From assembly GCF_003576345.1 (NCBI RefSeq), contig NZ_QWGB01000005.1:1488001-1552000 (forward strand): DNA of 64,000 nt, in the 5' to 3' direction. Position numbers and translations under genes: made by a program. Below, piece after piece: positions 23,822 through 31,856 of this stretch (the stretch's first letter is position 1; each line of letters opens with the position of its first letter). The notes beneath the pieces were generated by a model, which saw only the letters and a list, made by a program, of their open reading frames with translations, made no database searches and was not told the origin of the DNA. The DNA is from Henriciella barbarensis. GTDB lineage: Bacteria; Pseudomonadota; Alphaproteobacteria; Caulobacterales; Hyphomonadaceae.

Positions 23822-24090
23822 CTACATTCTCCATCAAATGAGTGAAGCGTAGACCTCGTTTATCCTTCTCCGCCTCACCCCAGAGGGTGAAAGCGCATTC
23901 AGAAGGCATCACAATCTGCAATGTTTGTGGGCATCCTGGCATCGCTTGGCGCTGAAGCCACGCAACTGACAGATCGCGCCAGCCTATATGCCCGCCAAGA
24001 AACATGAGACAATAGTACTTGAAATTGCCCGCTAGTGGCGGGCGTTTCGGGAATTTTCCAGATCTGGGCTTCAATATTGGGGTGGCTGGC
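23822..24090. other. non-coding flank between Sel1 gene and IS element
   Basis: I see no supported gene here. It holds the presumed promoter of the Sel1-repeat gene and a small hairpin GCCCGC-N5-GCGGGC (24027-24043) without a T-run. No 8-base target duplication matching the other side of the IS was found. Confidence 0.5.
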
Positions 24091-24907
24091 GGTGTCGTCA
24101 GACAAACGCAAACTCGTCTCTGCTGTCTGCGGATGAGCCGCTGTCAGGCGGCCAGAAGTTGTCGCCATTCTTGAAGCGCGGCGTCTCGTTTAGATTTGAA
24201 TATCGGGCGGCGGTTGAGGTGGCGATCAAGATTAAAATGGTTGTAGAACGAGGCGTGGGTCGAGGCGAATTTCTGCAGGTTCGACATTCTTCTGAATCTC
24301 GACATGGCCCGCTCTCGTCGCCTGAAAGGTAAGTGGCTGTTCTCGGCCCGATTGTTGAGATGGCGACCAACCTCCTGACGGTCTGCATTTCCGATCTCCT
24401 TCATCGCAGCGCCATAAGATCTGAGGCGATCCGTAACGACGGTCCGAGGGACGCCATAACGCTTCATAGCCTTCTTCAAAAGCCGCAAGGCCGCTGATTT
24501 ATCTCGTGTTTTCGTGACATAGCTTTCCAAGACTTCGCCTTCGTGATCGACTGCCCGCCAAAGGTAGTGGGTTACGCCGTTGATCTTCACGTAGACTTCG
24601 TCGAGATGCCATCGCCATTGAGTGATCTGGCGAAGTTGCTGAGACCGGCGCTTCCTGATTTCACCGGCGAACATCGGACCAAACCGGTTCCACCAGTATC
24701 GAACCGTCTCGTGGCAGACCTCGATCCCGCGTTCATGGAGAAGGTCTTCCACATTACGAAGCGATAGCGGAAACCGGACATACAGCATCACAGCGAGGCG
24801 GATGATCTCCGGCGACGATTTGAAATAGCGGAACGGTGACTTGGCCATGCTGGCGAGATTAGCGAACCAGGGCGTCGCTACTCAAGCCAAGTTCTTCTGA
24901 CAATCCC
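24091..24907 (-). mobile_element. IS6-family insertion sequence, complete copy
   Basis: About 817 bp, typical for IS6/IS26-type elements. The terminal repeats are related: right end (minus strand) GGGATTGTCAGAAGAACTTG, left end GGTGTCGTCAGACAAAC. One transposase gene fills the interior. The right end directly abuts a truncated copy of a sister element. No target-site duplication was found, which fits IS6-type replicative events or adjacent deletions. Confidence 0.8.
24144..24848 (-). CDS. IS6-family DDE transposase
   Basis: The 234-residue transposase has an N-terminal helix-turn-helix region (MLYVRFPLSLRNVEDLLHERGIEVCHETVRYWW) followed by the RNase-H-like catalytic core. The DDE residues are visible: Asp83 in WHLDEVYVKI, Asp140 in VVTDRLRSYG and Glu169 in NNRAENSH. 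The conserved RRRERAMSRFRR and HASFYNHFNLDRH blocks are as in IS6 members. Full length, no frameshift, so it is probably active. It catalyses cointegrate formation by copy-in. Confidence 0.95.
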   Translation of the reverse strand: MAKSPFRYFKSSPEIIRLAVMLYVRFPLSLRNVEDLLHERGIEVCHETVRYWWNRFGPMFAGEIRKRRSQQLRQITQWRWHLDEVYVKINGVTHYLWRAVDHEGEVLESYVTKTRDKSAALRLLKKAMKRYGVPRTVVTDRLRSYGAAMKEIGNADRQEVGRHLNNRAENSHLPFRRRERAMSRFRRMSNLQKFASTHASFYNHFNLDRHLNRRPIFKSKRDAALQEWRQLLAA

Positions 24908-25011
24908 TCTTCGACATTTCGAAGCGACAGTGGAAATCGAACATAGAGCATCACCGCAAGCTGGATGATCTCAGGCGAGGTCTTGAAGTAGCGGAAGGGG
25001 TTTTTCGTCAT
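24859..25011 (-). pseudogene. truncated second IS6-family transposase
   Basis: The frame from ATG 25011 starts like the complete transposase (PFRYFKTSPEIIQLAVMLYV, then RFPLSLRNVEE). It loses homology after about 35 codons exactly where the end of the complete IS begins (24907), and it stops at 24859. With the terminal repeat at 25051-25070 it forms a 163-bp leftover of another element that is similar but not identical to the complete one. Confidence 0.85.
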
Positions 25012-25070
25012 GAAATGACGCTAGTCGGGATAACCGACCCGCTCAATTATCAGTTTGCGCTGACAATCCC
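24908..25070 (-). mobile_element. IS6-family element, truncated copy (right end)
   Basis: The terminal repeat GGGATTGTCAGCGCAAACTG (minus strand, 25051-25070) is followed by a leader and the first 35 transposase codons, cut off by the adjacent complete element. Confidence 0.75.
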
Positions 25071-25216
25071 AAATTGGATGGTCCCGTCATGTCGGTCTTA
25101 TTCAAGCCGTCGCGGCAAAAATCATTCCACGATGCATTTGCGGCGGCTTCATTCGCTAGCGCGTTCCGTGCCGAAATAACAAGGATGGCGCCTGCCGCTG
25201 CCAGGCCTTTATTCAT
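25043..25216 (-). CDS. possible secreted small protein, 3' end replaced by IS
   Basis: An ATG at 25216 preceded by AGGGGA opens a 57-residue frame with a signal-like start (MNKGLAAAGAILVISARNAL) and cleavage-like ALANEA. Its last ~10 residues run through the terminal repeat of the truncated IS6 copy. It is probably a host gene cut by the IS. It might equally be a chance frame, since the body is too short to classify. Confidence 0.3.
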   Translation of the reverse strand: MNKGLAAAGAILVISARNALANEAAANASWNDFCRDGLNKTDMTGPSNLGLSAQTDN

Positions 25217-25342
25217 TCCCCTATTCCCGCCTCTTTCGAGCCTGATCGCGCCCATCAGATCAGAAACCAAAGCCATCACATCAATACCTGTTTCAAGTTT
25301 CACAATTCCGCACTCAGTATTGGGAAAGCTGGCCTGAGACGC

Positions 25343-25357
25343 CCCCAACTTTGGGAG
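25343..25357 (-). promoter_or_regulatory. CTCCCAAAG-type dyad, copy A
   Basis: The minus strand reads CTCCCAAAGTTGGGG, an inverted repeat sharing the CTCCCAAAG core with 26592-26608 and TCCCAAAG with 31542-31555. It lies 127 bases upstream of the truncated small gene at 25216 and just downstream of the acyl-CoA dehydrogenase gene. Confidence 0.4.
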
Positions 25358-25383
25358 GGGTGCTGACGCCAACCAGTAACCAA

Positions 25384-26535
25384 TTAGAGCAGTTTTGCGA
25401 TTTCATCTCGCATGACAGCGGATGCGCCGCCGCCGAGTGAATGAGGGCGGGTGTCTCGCCATAAGCGCTCGATTTCGGTGCCGACCATATAGCCCTGAGC
25501 ACCGTGATGCTGCACGCACACATCAACCAGACGCTTGAGCAATTCCGGTAAGGTCTCCTTCACAAGCGTCGATTCCAGCCTCGCATTCTCACCGCGGCTC
25601 TTCTTGGCAGCGGCGTGATACAAAAGAAGTTTTGCCGAATACAGTTCGCTGAAAAGCCTCGCAATGTCATGGCGGATCACCTGAAGATCCCACAATGTTC
25701 GCCCGTAGGCTTCACGGGCCTTGAGGTGCTCAAGCGTCAATTCGAGGGCACGTTCCGCCATGCCTACACATTGGGCCCCGATCGAAAGCCGCTCTCGCTC
25801 CAGACCGCCCATCAGCAGATAAAATCCCTGGCCTTCATCGCCGAGCATGTTTTCGCAAGGCACGCGAAAGTCATCGAAAAAGATGTCGCTCATATCGGAT
25901 GTTTTCCAGCCTGTTTTCCGGAAATTCTGCCCTGTCGTGAAGCCGTCATTACCTTTTTCGACAAAGAAAAGAGAATATCCTCTGGCTCCCTTCGCTTCGG
26001 GGTCTGTTTTTGCGACCGTAACGAAGATCTGGCCGGAAACCGCGTTGGTAATGAAGGTCTTTTGACCGTTCAATATCCAGTCATTTCCTTCGCGACGGGC
26101 CGTGGTCGCCATGCGCGTCAGATCGGAGCCCCCGCGCGGCTCCGTGACAGCCAATCCAGCTATTTTTTCACCGGAGAGAATGCACGGTAAAAAACGTTCG
26201 CGCTGTTCAGCGTTACTTGTTCGCGCAATCAAAGGCGCAGCGATGTCGGCGTGATCGGAAATTGCTGCTCCAAAACCGCCAATTCCCGAGCGACCGAGTT
26301 CTTCGCCCAAAACAACGGTAGCTAGGGTGTCGAACCCTGCGCCTCCGGCTTCTTCCGGGATAGAAATTCCGAGAACACCAAGCCGGCCCAGGCTCTCATA
26401 AATGTCAGACGGGAGTGATCCCAAAGCTTCCAGTTCGTCTGCACGCGGGCGGATTTCCTTGTTGATGAACCGCCGCAATTGCTCCCGAAGCATCCGGTGC
26501 TGTTCATTTAAATACTGGGAATCTAGATCGATCAT
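25384..26535 (-). CDS. acyl-CoA dehydrogenase
   Basis: The 383-residue flavoprotein is of the acyl-CoA dehydrogenase family: an N-terminal helical domain, the FAD/substrate signature IAGLAVTEPRGGSDLTRMAT with WILNGQKTFITNA, a middle beta domain, and the C-terminal QHHGAQGYMVGTEIERLWRDTR. In the catalytic-loop region the sequence is LGGGASAVMRDEI, without the usual GGTNEI or EGTxE form. The base may come from elsewhere, or the enzyme may be altered. It is divergent from the large LuxR-type regulator and probably regulated by it. It oxidises an acyl-CoA at alpha-beta, passing electrons to ETF. Confidence 0.88.
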   Translation of the reverse strand: MIDLDSQYLNEQHRMLREQLRRFINKEIRPRADELEALGSLPSDIYESLGRLGVLGISIPEEAGGAGFDTLATVVLGEELGRSGIGGFGAAISDHADIAAPLIARTSNAEQRERFLPCILSGEKIAGLAVTEPRGGSDLTRMATTARREGNDWILNGQKTFITNAVSGQIFVTVAKTDPEAKGARGYSLFFVEKGNDGFTTGQNFRKTGWKTSDMSDIFFDDFRVPCENMLGDEGQGFYLLMGGLERERLSIGAQCVGMAERALELTLEHLKAREAYGRTLWDLQVIRHDIARLFSELYSAKLLLYHAAAKKSRGENARLESTLVKETLPELLKRLVDVCVQHHGAQGYMVGTEIERLWRDTRPHSLGGGASAVMRDEIAKLL

Positions 26536-26591
26536 TCGTGCGTCTCTTTGTTATGCAGTTCAACAAAGATGTGCTTCAGTGACATTGCCCC

Positions 26592-26608
26592 CTCCCAAAG
26601 TATGGGAG
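26592..26608. promoter_or_regulatory. CTCCC-N7-GGGAG dyad, copy B, in divergent promoter region
   Basis: CTCCCAAAGTATGGGAG is a perfect 5-base inverted repeat lying between the divergent acyl-CoA dehydrogenase (57 bases away) and LuxR-type regulator (65 bases away) genes. It is the best candidate binding site for that regulator. Confidence 0.5.
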
Positions 26609-26672
26609 TTCGCATCAAGTTTGGGTCTAGTTCAGGATTTCCTCGAAATCAGGAATAGGCGTTCGGATTTCA

Positions 26673-29135
26673 ATGAATTTTCAGATCGCTCCATCAGCCT
26701 CACATTTGGAAACCATTCGATCCTTTGCCTTTGGGCCTTTGCTCGTGTTTGTGTCAGCGCCCGAGGGTTCAGGAAAAGCCGAATGGATTGAGGGTGTCAG
26801 GCAACAATTCGGACAGTCAAAAGGTGCGGCCGAACAGGACTCTTTTCAGCCGATCGAATTCATTCCTGATTTTGACAATCGCCCTGCATCCGTTCGAGAT
26901 GAAATCTGTAGGTCGATCGAGTGCGCGCAGTGTCGCTATGTACTGGCGACGTCACAGCCGCAGCCTTTTGACTTTTCTCGCCTCGATAAAATGGGGCGAG
27001 TGATAGAAATTGACGTCACGCAGCTCGCATTGCGGTTCGAAGATTTGGTGCTCGGTATTGAACCCCGACCCACAACTGTCACCAAACGCCACATTTCGTC
27101 CTTGTTGGACCGCACGGCTGGCTGGAGATATGCTTGGGAGATTATTGCCAGGGAAATTGAGGGCGGCAGGTCTTTCGCGGAATTAGCTGATCGATTCCAC
27201 AGAACTCACCCGAAATTATTGCGCTTCATAGAAGCTACAGCAGTTAACACGCTACAGGAGGATTTGCGAAACTTTCTGATGAAAGTCGCGCAGTTCGGGC
27301 CAATAGACGTCGATTTTGCAAACCAGATTACGCGAAGAAGCGACGCGTTCTTGTGTCTCGATCAGGCCAGCAAAGCGACTGGATTTGTTCGTCGAGATGG
27401 CGGTTCCCGAACATTCTGGATACATCCAGTATTCAGAGAAGTGCTGACGGATCTCGCCGAACGTGAAATGCCAGTGGAACTGCAAGAGGTTCGACTACAA
27501 GCGGCGCATGTCTACGAAATACGGTCAGACTGGCTGGCGGCCGCACGTGTCTGGCAACTTGCGGGAGACACAGATCGAGCGCTGCGCTTGCTTACGGAAC
27601 ACGCTGACGAGCTGGTTGCTGGCAAAGGGGAGATTGCTTCCTTTCGGGCGATGACCCGGAGCCTTCCTTCCTCATCGGCCGCCGCCCTCGCCTCTGAAAT
27701 CGCGCTCGGTGCTGTGTTCGCGGGTGATTTTGCCGGAGCGGCAGCGATGTTGGAAGAAACAGGGCAAAGGGTGGACACCTATTCGCAACAGGAAGAGATC
27801 AGACGGGAAGCGCTCAATTTTGTAATCGATTTTGGCTTTGAGCAATTCGAAAACATCGAGCCCCTTGCGAACGATTGGTTGATGAAGCATCCGACAGCTG
27901 AGCCTCGTTTCCGTGCCATAGTAGCGGCCAGTCTTTTTTTCTCCTGTTTTGCCGACAACAAGTTAAACTCAGCGAAGCGAGCGCTTGAAGCTTTCAGATT
28001 GTGTCTGAAGCAGATGAAATCTCCATTCCTCAACGGTTGGCTGGCAATCATGAGCGCGCTTGAGCGCAAGGAGGTTGGGGACATATCAGCAGCGGAACGC
28101 GCATTGGAAGAGTCTTCCTCGATCGGTGCCATCCTCCCTGCGGTTGAGGTAGCTCGCGCACACTTGGCCTGGCTTGTTGGAGACGTAGCCCGATCGAAGC
28201 ATCTTATTTCACGATACATGCAGTCGAGTCTTCAGCATGGAACCGTTGAATTGGCGCTTCTTGCCTGGGAAACGGCCATCAATCTCGAAGCCATCGAAAA
28301 CGGAGCTGCTGCAGCGTTGGCTATGGCGGAGGAGGCCGAGTCCTGGATCGAAGTTGTGCATGGAGATCGTGGTCGCAAATCACTCCGCGTATTTAGTCTC
28401 TCTTTGATGCTGAGATCGGGCATGCGTCAAACCACTAGGGGTATAGGCGCGGAAATTGATTTGTTGAGTTCAAGTATCGAGCTTTTTGGTCCAAGTCGCC
28501 GCTTGCTAGAAAGTTCGAAATTATTACGTGCACGGTACGCGGCGTTGGGCCTGTACCCGCGACAGGCCATTTCGGATGTGCAACCAATCATTCGAGAGTC
28601 ATTGCAGCAATCAAGATTGTTGGTCTGGTGTGAAGCGTCGCTGATATACGCCGGAGCTCTCGTGCGTATGGGGCAACAGGAAAGGGCGCTCAGAATCGCA
28701 TGGAACGCGATTGCAAAGGGCGCCGCGAGCGGTTTGCAAGGAACAATATGCTCAGAAGGTATCCTGTTGGCACCGCTTCTGGACGACCTGATGGACCGCG
28801 CAGAGCTCGAGAATGGCGACGATTCAGATGAAGCAATAGTGCGCGAAACTGTGTTCGAGCTGGCGAGGCGATCGGGCCGGAAAAAATCGTTCCTGAGGGC
28901 GTCTGAGCCATCTGCCTCAGATGAGATCGAGGCTGATGTCAGACTTACAGCAGCAGAGCAACACGTGCTTGAGCTGGTTGCTGCGGGTGCATCAAATAGC
29001 GAGATCGGAGAGCGACTCCTTATCAAATTGTCCACGGTGAAGTGGCACATGCAGAACATTCTGCGAAAATTTGACGTAACCTCGCGTACGGCTGCAGTTG
29101 CGCAGGCCAGACGCATTGGTTTGCTGGCCGGATAG
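26673..29135 (+). CDS. large ATPase-type LuxR regulator (LAL/MalT-like)
   Basis: The 820-residue regulator has an N-terminal STAND-type nucleotide domain, a long helical TPR-like middle (about 270-740) and a C-terminal LuxR helix-turn-helix (LTAAEQHVLELVAAGASNSEIGERL, LSTVKWHMQNILRKFDV). The P-loop reads SAPEGSGKAEW: the usual Ser/Thr after GK is Ala36, so nucleotide binding may be weakened. MalT-type proteins switch by ATP and inducer binding. It is divergent from an acyl-CoA dehydrogenase and next to a crotonase and a carotenoid oxygenase, so it is probably the activator of that group. Base composition looks more AT-rich than the neighbours. Confidence 0.87.
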   Translation: MNFQIAPSASHLETIRSFAFGPLLVFVSAPEGSGKAEWIEGVRQQFGQSKGAAEQDSFQPIEFIPDFDNRPASVRDEICRSIECAQCRYVLATSQPQPFDFSRLDKMGRVIEIDVTQLALRFEDLVLGIEPRPTTVTKRHISSLLDRTAGWRYAWEIIAREIEGGRSFAELADRFHRTHPKLLRFIEATAVNTLQEDLRNFLMKVAQFGPIDVDFANQITRRSDAFLCLDQASKATGFVRRDGGSRTFWIHPVFREVLTDLAEREMPVELQEVRLQAAHVYEIRSDWLAAARVWQLAGDTDRALRLLTEHADELVAGKGEIASFRAMTRSLPSSSAAALASEIALGAVFAGDFAGAAAMLEETGQRVDTYSQQEEIRREALNFVIDFGFEQFENIEPLANDWLMKHPTAEPRFRAIVAASLFFSCFADNKLNSAKRALEAFRLCLKQMKSPFLNGWLAIMSALERKEVGDISAAERALEESSSIGAILPAVEVARAHLAWLVGDVARSKHLISRYMQSSLQHGTVELALLAWETAINLEAIENGAAAALAMAEEAESWIEVVHGDRGRKSLRVFSLSLMLRSGMRQTTRGIGAEIDLLSSSIELFGPSRRLLESSKLLRARYAALGLYPRQAISDVQPIIRESLQQSRLLVWCEASLIYAGALVRMGQQERALRIAWNAIAKGAASGLQGTICSEGILLAPLLDDLMDRAELENGDDSDEAIVRETVFELARRSGRKKSFLRASEPSASDEIEADVRLTAAEQHVLELVAAGASNSEIGERLLIKLSTVKWHMQNILRKFDVTSRTAAVAQARRIGLLAG

Positions 29136-29144
29136 CCGCTAACT

Positions 29145-29927
29145 TTAGCGCCCTGTGAACTGGGGGGGACGTCGTGATAAAGCGGCAGAGATGCCTTCGA
29201 TAACATCTTCGCTGGCGCATTGTTCGCTCAGCAGGCGAGATTCCCACTCGAGCTGTGTTTCAAATGAATTTGAGTAGGTTTCGAACAGAAGGCGCTTCGT
29301 CGCGGCAAATGCTCCTGTCGGACCGTCTGCAAACTGACGCGCCAGTTTTTCTGCTTGCTCGGTCAACTGCTCCGAAGGGACAAGCTGGGTGACGAGGCCA
29401 ATTTGCAAGGCCTCGGAGGCCGAGATACGCCGGTTTGTGTAGACCAGTTCCTGAAATTTCCGAGTGCCAATAAGCCGAGGAAGCACATAGGTCGAGGCGC
29501 CATCCGGCGAAAAGCCGATCGATGTGTAAGCGAGACAAAAGCTGGAGTTCTCAGTTGCCACAACAAAATCAGCAAAGCAGGCAAGCGTCACACCGGCACC
29601 AGCACATGCGCCCTGCACAGCAGATATGATGGGGGCACGCAGGCGCATCAGCTTCGAAAGTGCGACATGGTAGTCTGCAGTTGATTCTCGGACATAAGCA
29701 GGAAGATCGGCAACGCCTGAGAATGCCCCAAGGTCGCCTCCCACGCTGAAGTTTTTTCCCTCGCCGGTGAGAAGGACGGCTCGTAACCCGTGTGTACCTT
29801 CGAGCCTTATTGCGGCTGCACGTATTTCGGCGCCAAACTCATGATCCAGTGGATTGCCTTTGTTGCCATTGACAAGCGTGAGCCGAGCAAGCCCGTTCTC
29901 AATGGATAAATCTACGCAACGAGCCAT
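29145..29927 (-). CDS. enoyl-CoA hydratase/isomerase (crotonase, PaaG-like)
   Basis: This 260-residue crotonase has the oxyanion segments GKNFSVGGDLGAF and VQGACAGAGVTLACFADFVVA. Neither canonical hydratase Glu is in place (AGAGVTLA, and SIGFSPDGASTYVLPR in the second site), but an Asp is present in SPDGA. That pattern matches PaaG-type isomerases rather than straightforward hydratases. The end SRRPPQFTGR matches the family. The start at 29927 has AGGATC upstream. It is convergent with the LuxR-type regulator gene and lies downstream of the carotenoid oxygenase on the same strand. Confidence 0.88.
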   Translation of the reverse strand: MARCVDLSIENGLARLTLVNGNKGNPLDHEFGAEIRAAAIRLEGTHGLRAVLLTGEGKNFSVGGDLGAFSGVADLPAYVRESTADYHVALSKLMRLRAPIISAVQGACAGAGVTLACFADFVVATENSSFCLAYTSIGFSPDGASTYVLPRLIGTRKFQELVYTNRRISASEALQIGLVTQLVPSEQLTEQAEKLARQFADGPTGAFAATKRLLFETYSNSFETQLEWESRLLSEQCASEDVIEGISAALSRRPPQFTGR

Positions 29928-30070
29928 GTTTGATCCTATTCAAGACGATTGCAGGTTCAGCGGAGTAATGGGCGGAACTGTAACGAGCACGCCGTTCCCA
30001 AAGAGCGTTTGAAGCGTTGCCCATTATCAAGCTTCTTCAGACGGTTTGATTTACCGGAACGTAGCGACGA

Positions 30071-31504
30071 TCAGAAAAGAGATGCATCTAGCCATCTGCC
30101 ATGAAATTTTGGAGGCACTCGTTGAGGCAGCTTGATCCGCGCAACTGGTCCATCTTCGAGAGTTTTTGCGGGCGTTATCCAAAATTCACTTTCAAGCGAA
30201 TTCTTGTCAGTGACATAACCGACTAAATATCCATCATCCTCTTCCGTCGCGCCGGACCGCGGTGCAAAGCTCTGCTCGTATCCGATGTGGTGATCAGGAA
30301 AACTAAGGTCCACACGGCGACCTGAATCGAGGTCGTACTTGTAGATACCATTCGCCTGTAAGGTCTGCTGTGAAGTATCGATGCGAGGCATGTAACTGTA
30401 GCGAGCGCCGCTGCAGATGTAATTGTCATTCACCCTCGGAAATTCCACGAATGCGTCATCCAGCTGCCGTTCGCTAACCTGTCCGGTCTTTACATTGAGG
30501 CGCCACATATATGGATGGGAATCAAATCTGTGTTCTCCGTCGACCAGGGGAAGGTCATCGCGGATTTCACCGGATTTTGTGTATCTCGTTGCGCCGTCTA
30601 TACGGGCGCCGACAAGTACGAACTCGTCGCCCTCATCCCAAGCTGACGACAAATGCCACATGAAGCATGGGCTTACATTGAACCATTTAATCGGCGCAGA
30701 TGTATCCTTGCGATCAACAAGCGCAATGCGTGCAGGCATGGTGTCATCAAGTACGAAACCCAGCGATTTCTGGTTTGGACGTTTGAAATCCATCATCATT
30801 GGAAAATCAAACACACAGATGAAACGATCTGAGATCGCCATATCATGCTGGACGCGCGGGCCAGGTAAAGGCACTTCGGTGAAGCGGGTCAATCGTCCGT
30901 TGTCGGCGGCAACGCCCACGTTCAGAAACGGTGGCTTTGCTCCCCAGGAAATGAAGAATAATTCGCCTGTTTTTGGGTCGATTTTCGCGTGAGACGTTAA
31001 ACCACCTTCCAGCGTGCTATTATAGTCAAAAGTTCCTTTGGTCTCGAGTTCTGGCAGGCTCAATTCATGCGGCTGACCACCTTCCCACCAGAGCGCGAGA
31101 AATTTGCCGGAATGGAAGACCAGATCAGTATTGGCGACATTTTTGTGCCGCTTGCCGGCTCCTGGCATTGAGAGAGATCCGACATAGGTGGCTTCACCTG
31201 CGGCGATGTCTTCAGCCAAACCTTGCGTTTTTACAAACCTGCTTCGGAATACAGGTTTTCCGTCGCTAATTTCGACCCCATGAACCATGCCGTCGCCATC
31301 AAACCATGAGTGACCCGGGCCTGGTGAGAAACGAGGATTAGCGCCGTTCTGCACAAACATGCCGTTCAGATCGCGAGGGATCTCTCCACTGATCTGAAGA
31401 TCTGCCGCTGTTACTTCTTCTGAAACGGGGGCGTACACACCCTGCAGATACGGGGCCGCTGGTTGAGCTTCATCGTAGGCCAATGGACGTCTCCTCAATT
31501 TCAT
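30071..31504 (-). CDS. carotenoid-cleavage-type oxygenase (RPE65/lignostilbene dioxygenase family)
   Basis: The protein is about 477 residues from ATG 31504; a frame to 31558 is possible but would cover a conserved dyad. Family blocks: IPRDLNGMFVQNGANPRF, HSWFDGDGMVHG and the four iron-ligand His contexts LTSHAKIDP, VQHDMAIS, FMWHLSSAWDEGDE and the final KFHGRW. The family is a seven-bladed propeller with non-haem Fe(II) that cleaves C=C bonds of carotenoids, apocarotenoids or stilbenes with O2. No signal peptide, so probably cytosolic. It is embedded among acyl-CoA genes, suggesting the cleavage product is fed into beta-oxidation. Confidence 0.9.
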   Translation of the reverse strand: MKLRRRPLAYDEAQPAAPYLQGVYAPVSEEVTAADLQISGEIPRDLNGMFVQNGANPRFSPGPGHSWFDGDGMVHGVEISDGKPVFRSRFVKTQGLAEDIAAGEATYVGSLSMPGAGKRHKNVANTDLVFHSGKFLALWWEGGQPHELSLPELETKGTFDYNSTLEGGLTSHAKIDPKTGELFFISWGAKPPFLNVGVAADNGRLTRFTEVPLPGPRVQHDMAISDRFICVFDFPMMMDFKRPNQKSLGFVLDDTMPARIALVDRKDTSAPIKWFNVSPCFMWHLSSAWDEGDEFVLVGARIDGATRYTKSGEIRDDLPLVDGEHRFDSHPYMWRLNVKTGQVSERQLDDAFVEFPRVNDNYICSGARYSYMPRIDTSQQTLQANGIYKYDLDSGRRVDLSFPDHHIGYEQSFAPRSGATEEDDGYLVGYVTDKNSLESEFWITPAKTLEDGPVARIKLPQRVPPKFHGRWLDASLF

Positions 31505-31856
31505 CCACCGAGAGGATATGCAGTCGAATAGCTTTCGCCCCATCCCAAAGGAGGGCATGGCATTGTGAAAGACGCCTAACTTGATGCTCTCTGACAGTCC
31601 CCTTCGGGACGTTAGCTATGCGCTTCGACGCCAAGTTCTTCGGACAAACCCGCTCCAAGCCTGAGTGAAGACGCGACGGTAATCGCTGGCAGTCACGCTG
31701 CTTGAATTGACCGCAATAGGCTTGCCAACGATCGCAAGGCAGCAAGACAAATTATAAAAAAAACACTGGTAATAATATTTTTCCATGATTAGGAATGTCG
31801 ATGCGGCGGTCGTGTACGGCTGCCTTTAAAATCACCGCTTCAATGGATCATTGTTG
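31505..31856. other. intergenic region with IS-end-like repeats
   Basis: No supported gene. It contains the TCCCAAAG-type motif at 31542-31555 and two IS-end-like words: AACTTGATGCTCTCTGACAG (31578-31597) and CCAAGTTCTTCGGACAAACC (31631-31650). The second matches the complete IS6 terminus at 17 of 20 bases. An AT-rich stretch at 31750-31790 may hold the promoter of the operon starting at 31857. Confidence 0.5.
31542..31555. promoter_or_regulatory. TCCCAAAG-type motif, copy C, upstream of carotenoid oxygenase
   Basis: ATCCCAAAGGAGGG lies 38 bases before the preferred start of the oxygenase gene and shares its core with the dyad at 26592-26608. A weaker TCCCAAAGAG lies at 29997-30006 before the crotonase gene. 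Confidence 0.4.

Noticed and set aside
23682-24074. 130-codon minus-strand frame left of the IS element
   Set aside because: Overlaps the start of the Sel1 gene in another frame; no ribosome-binding site or recognised domain.
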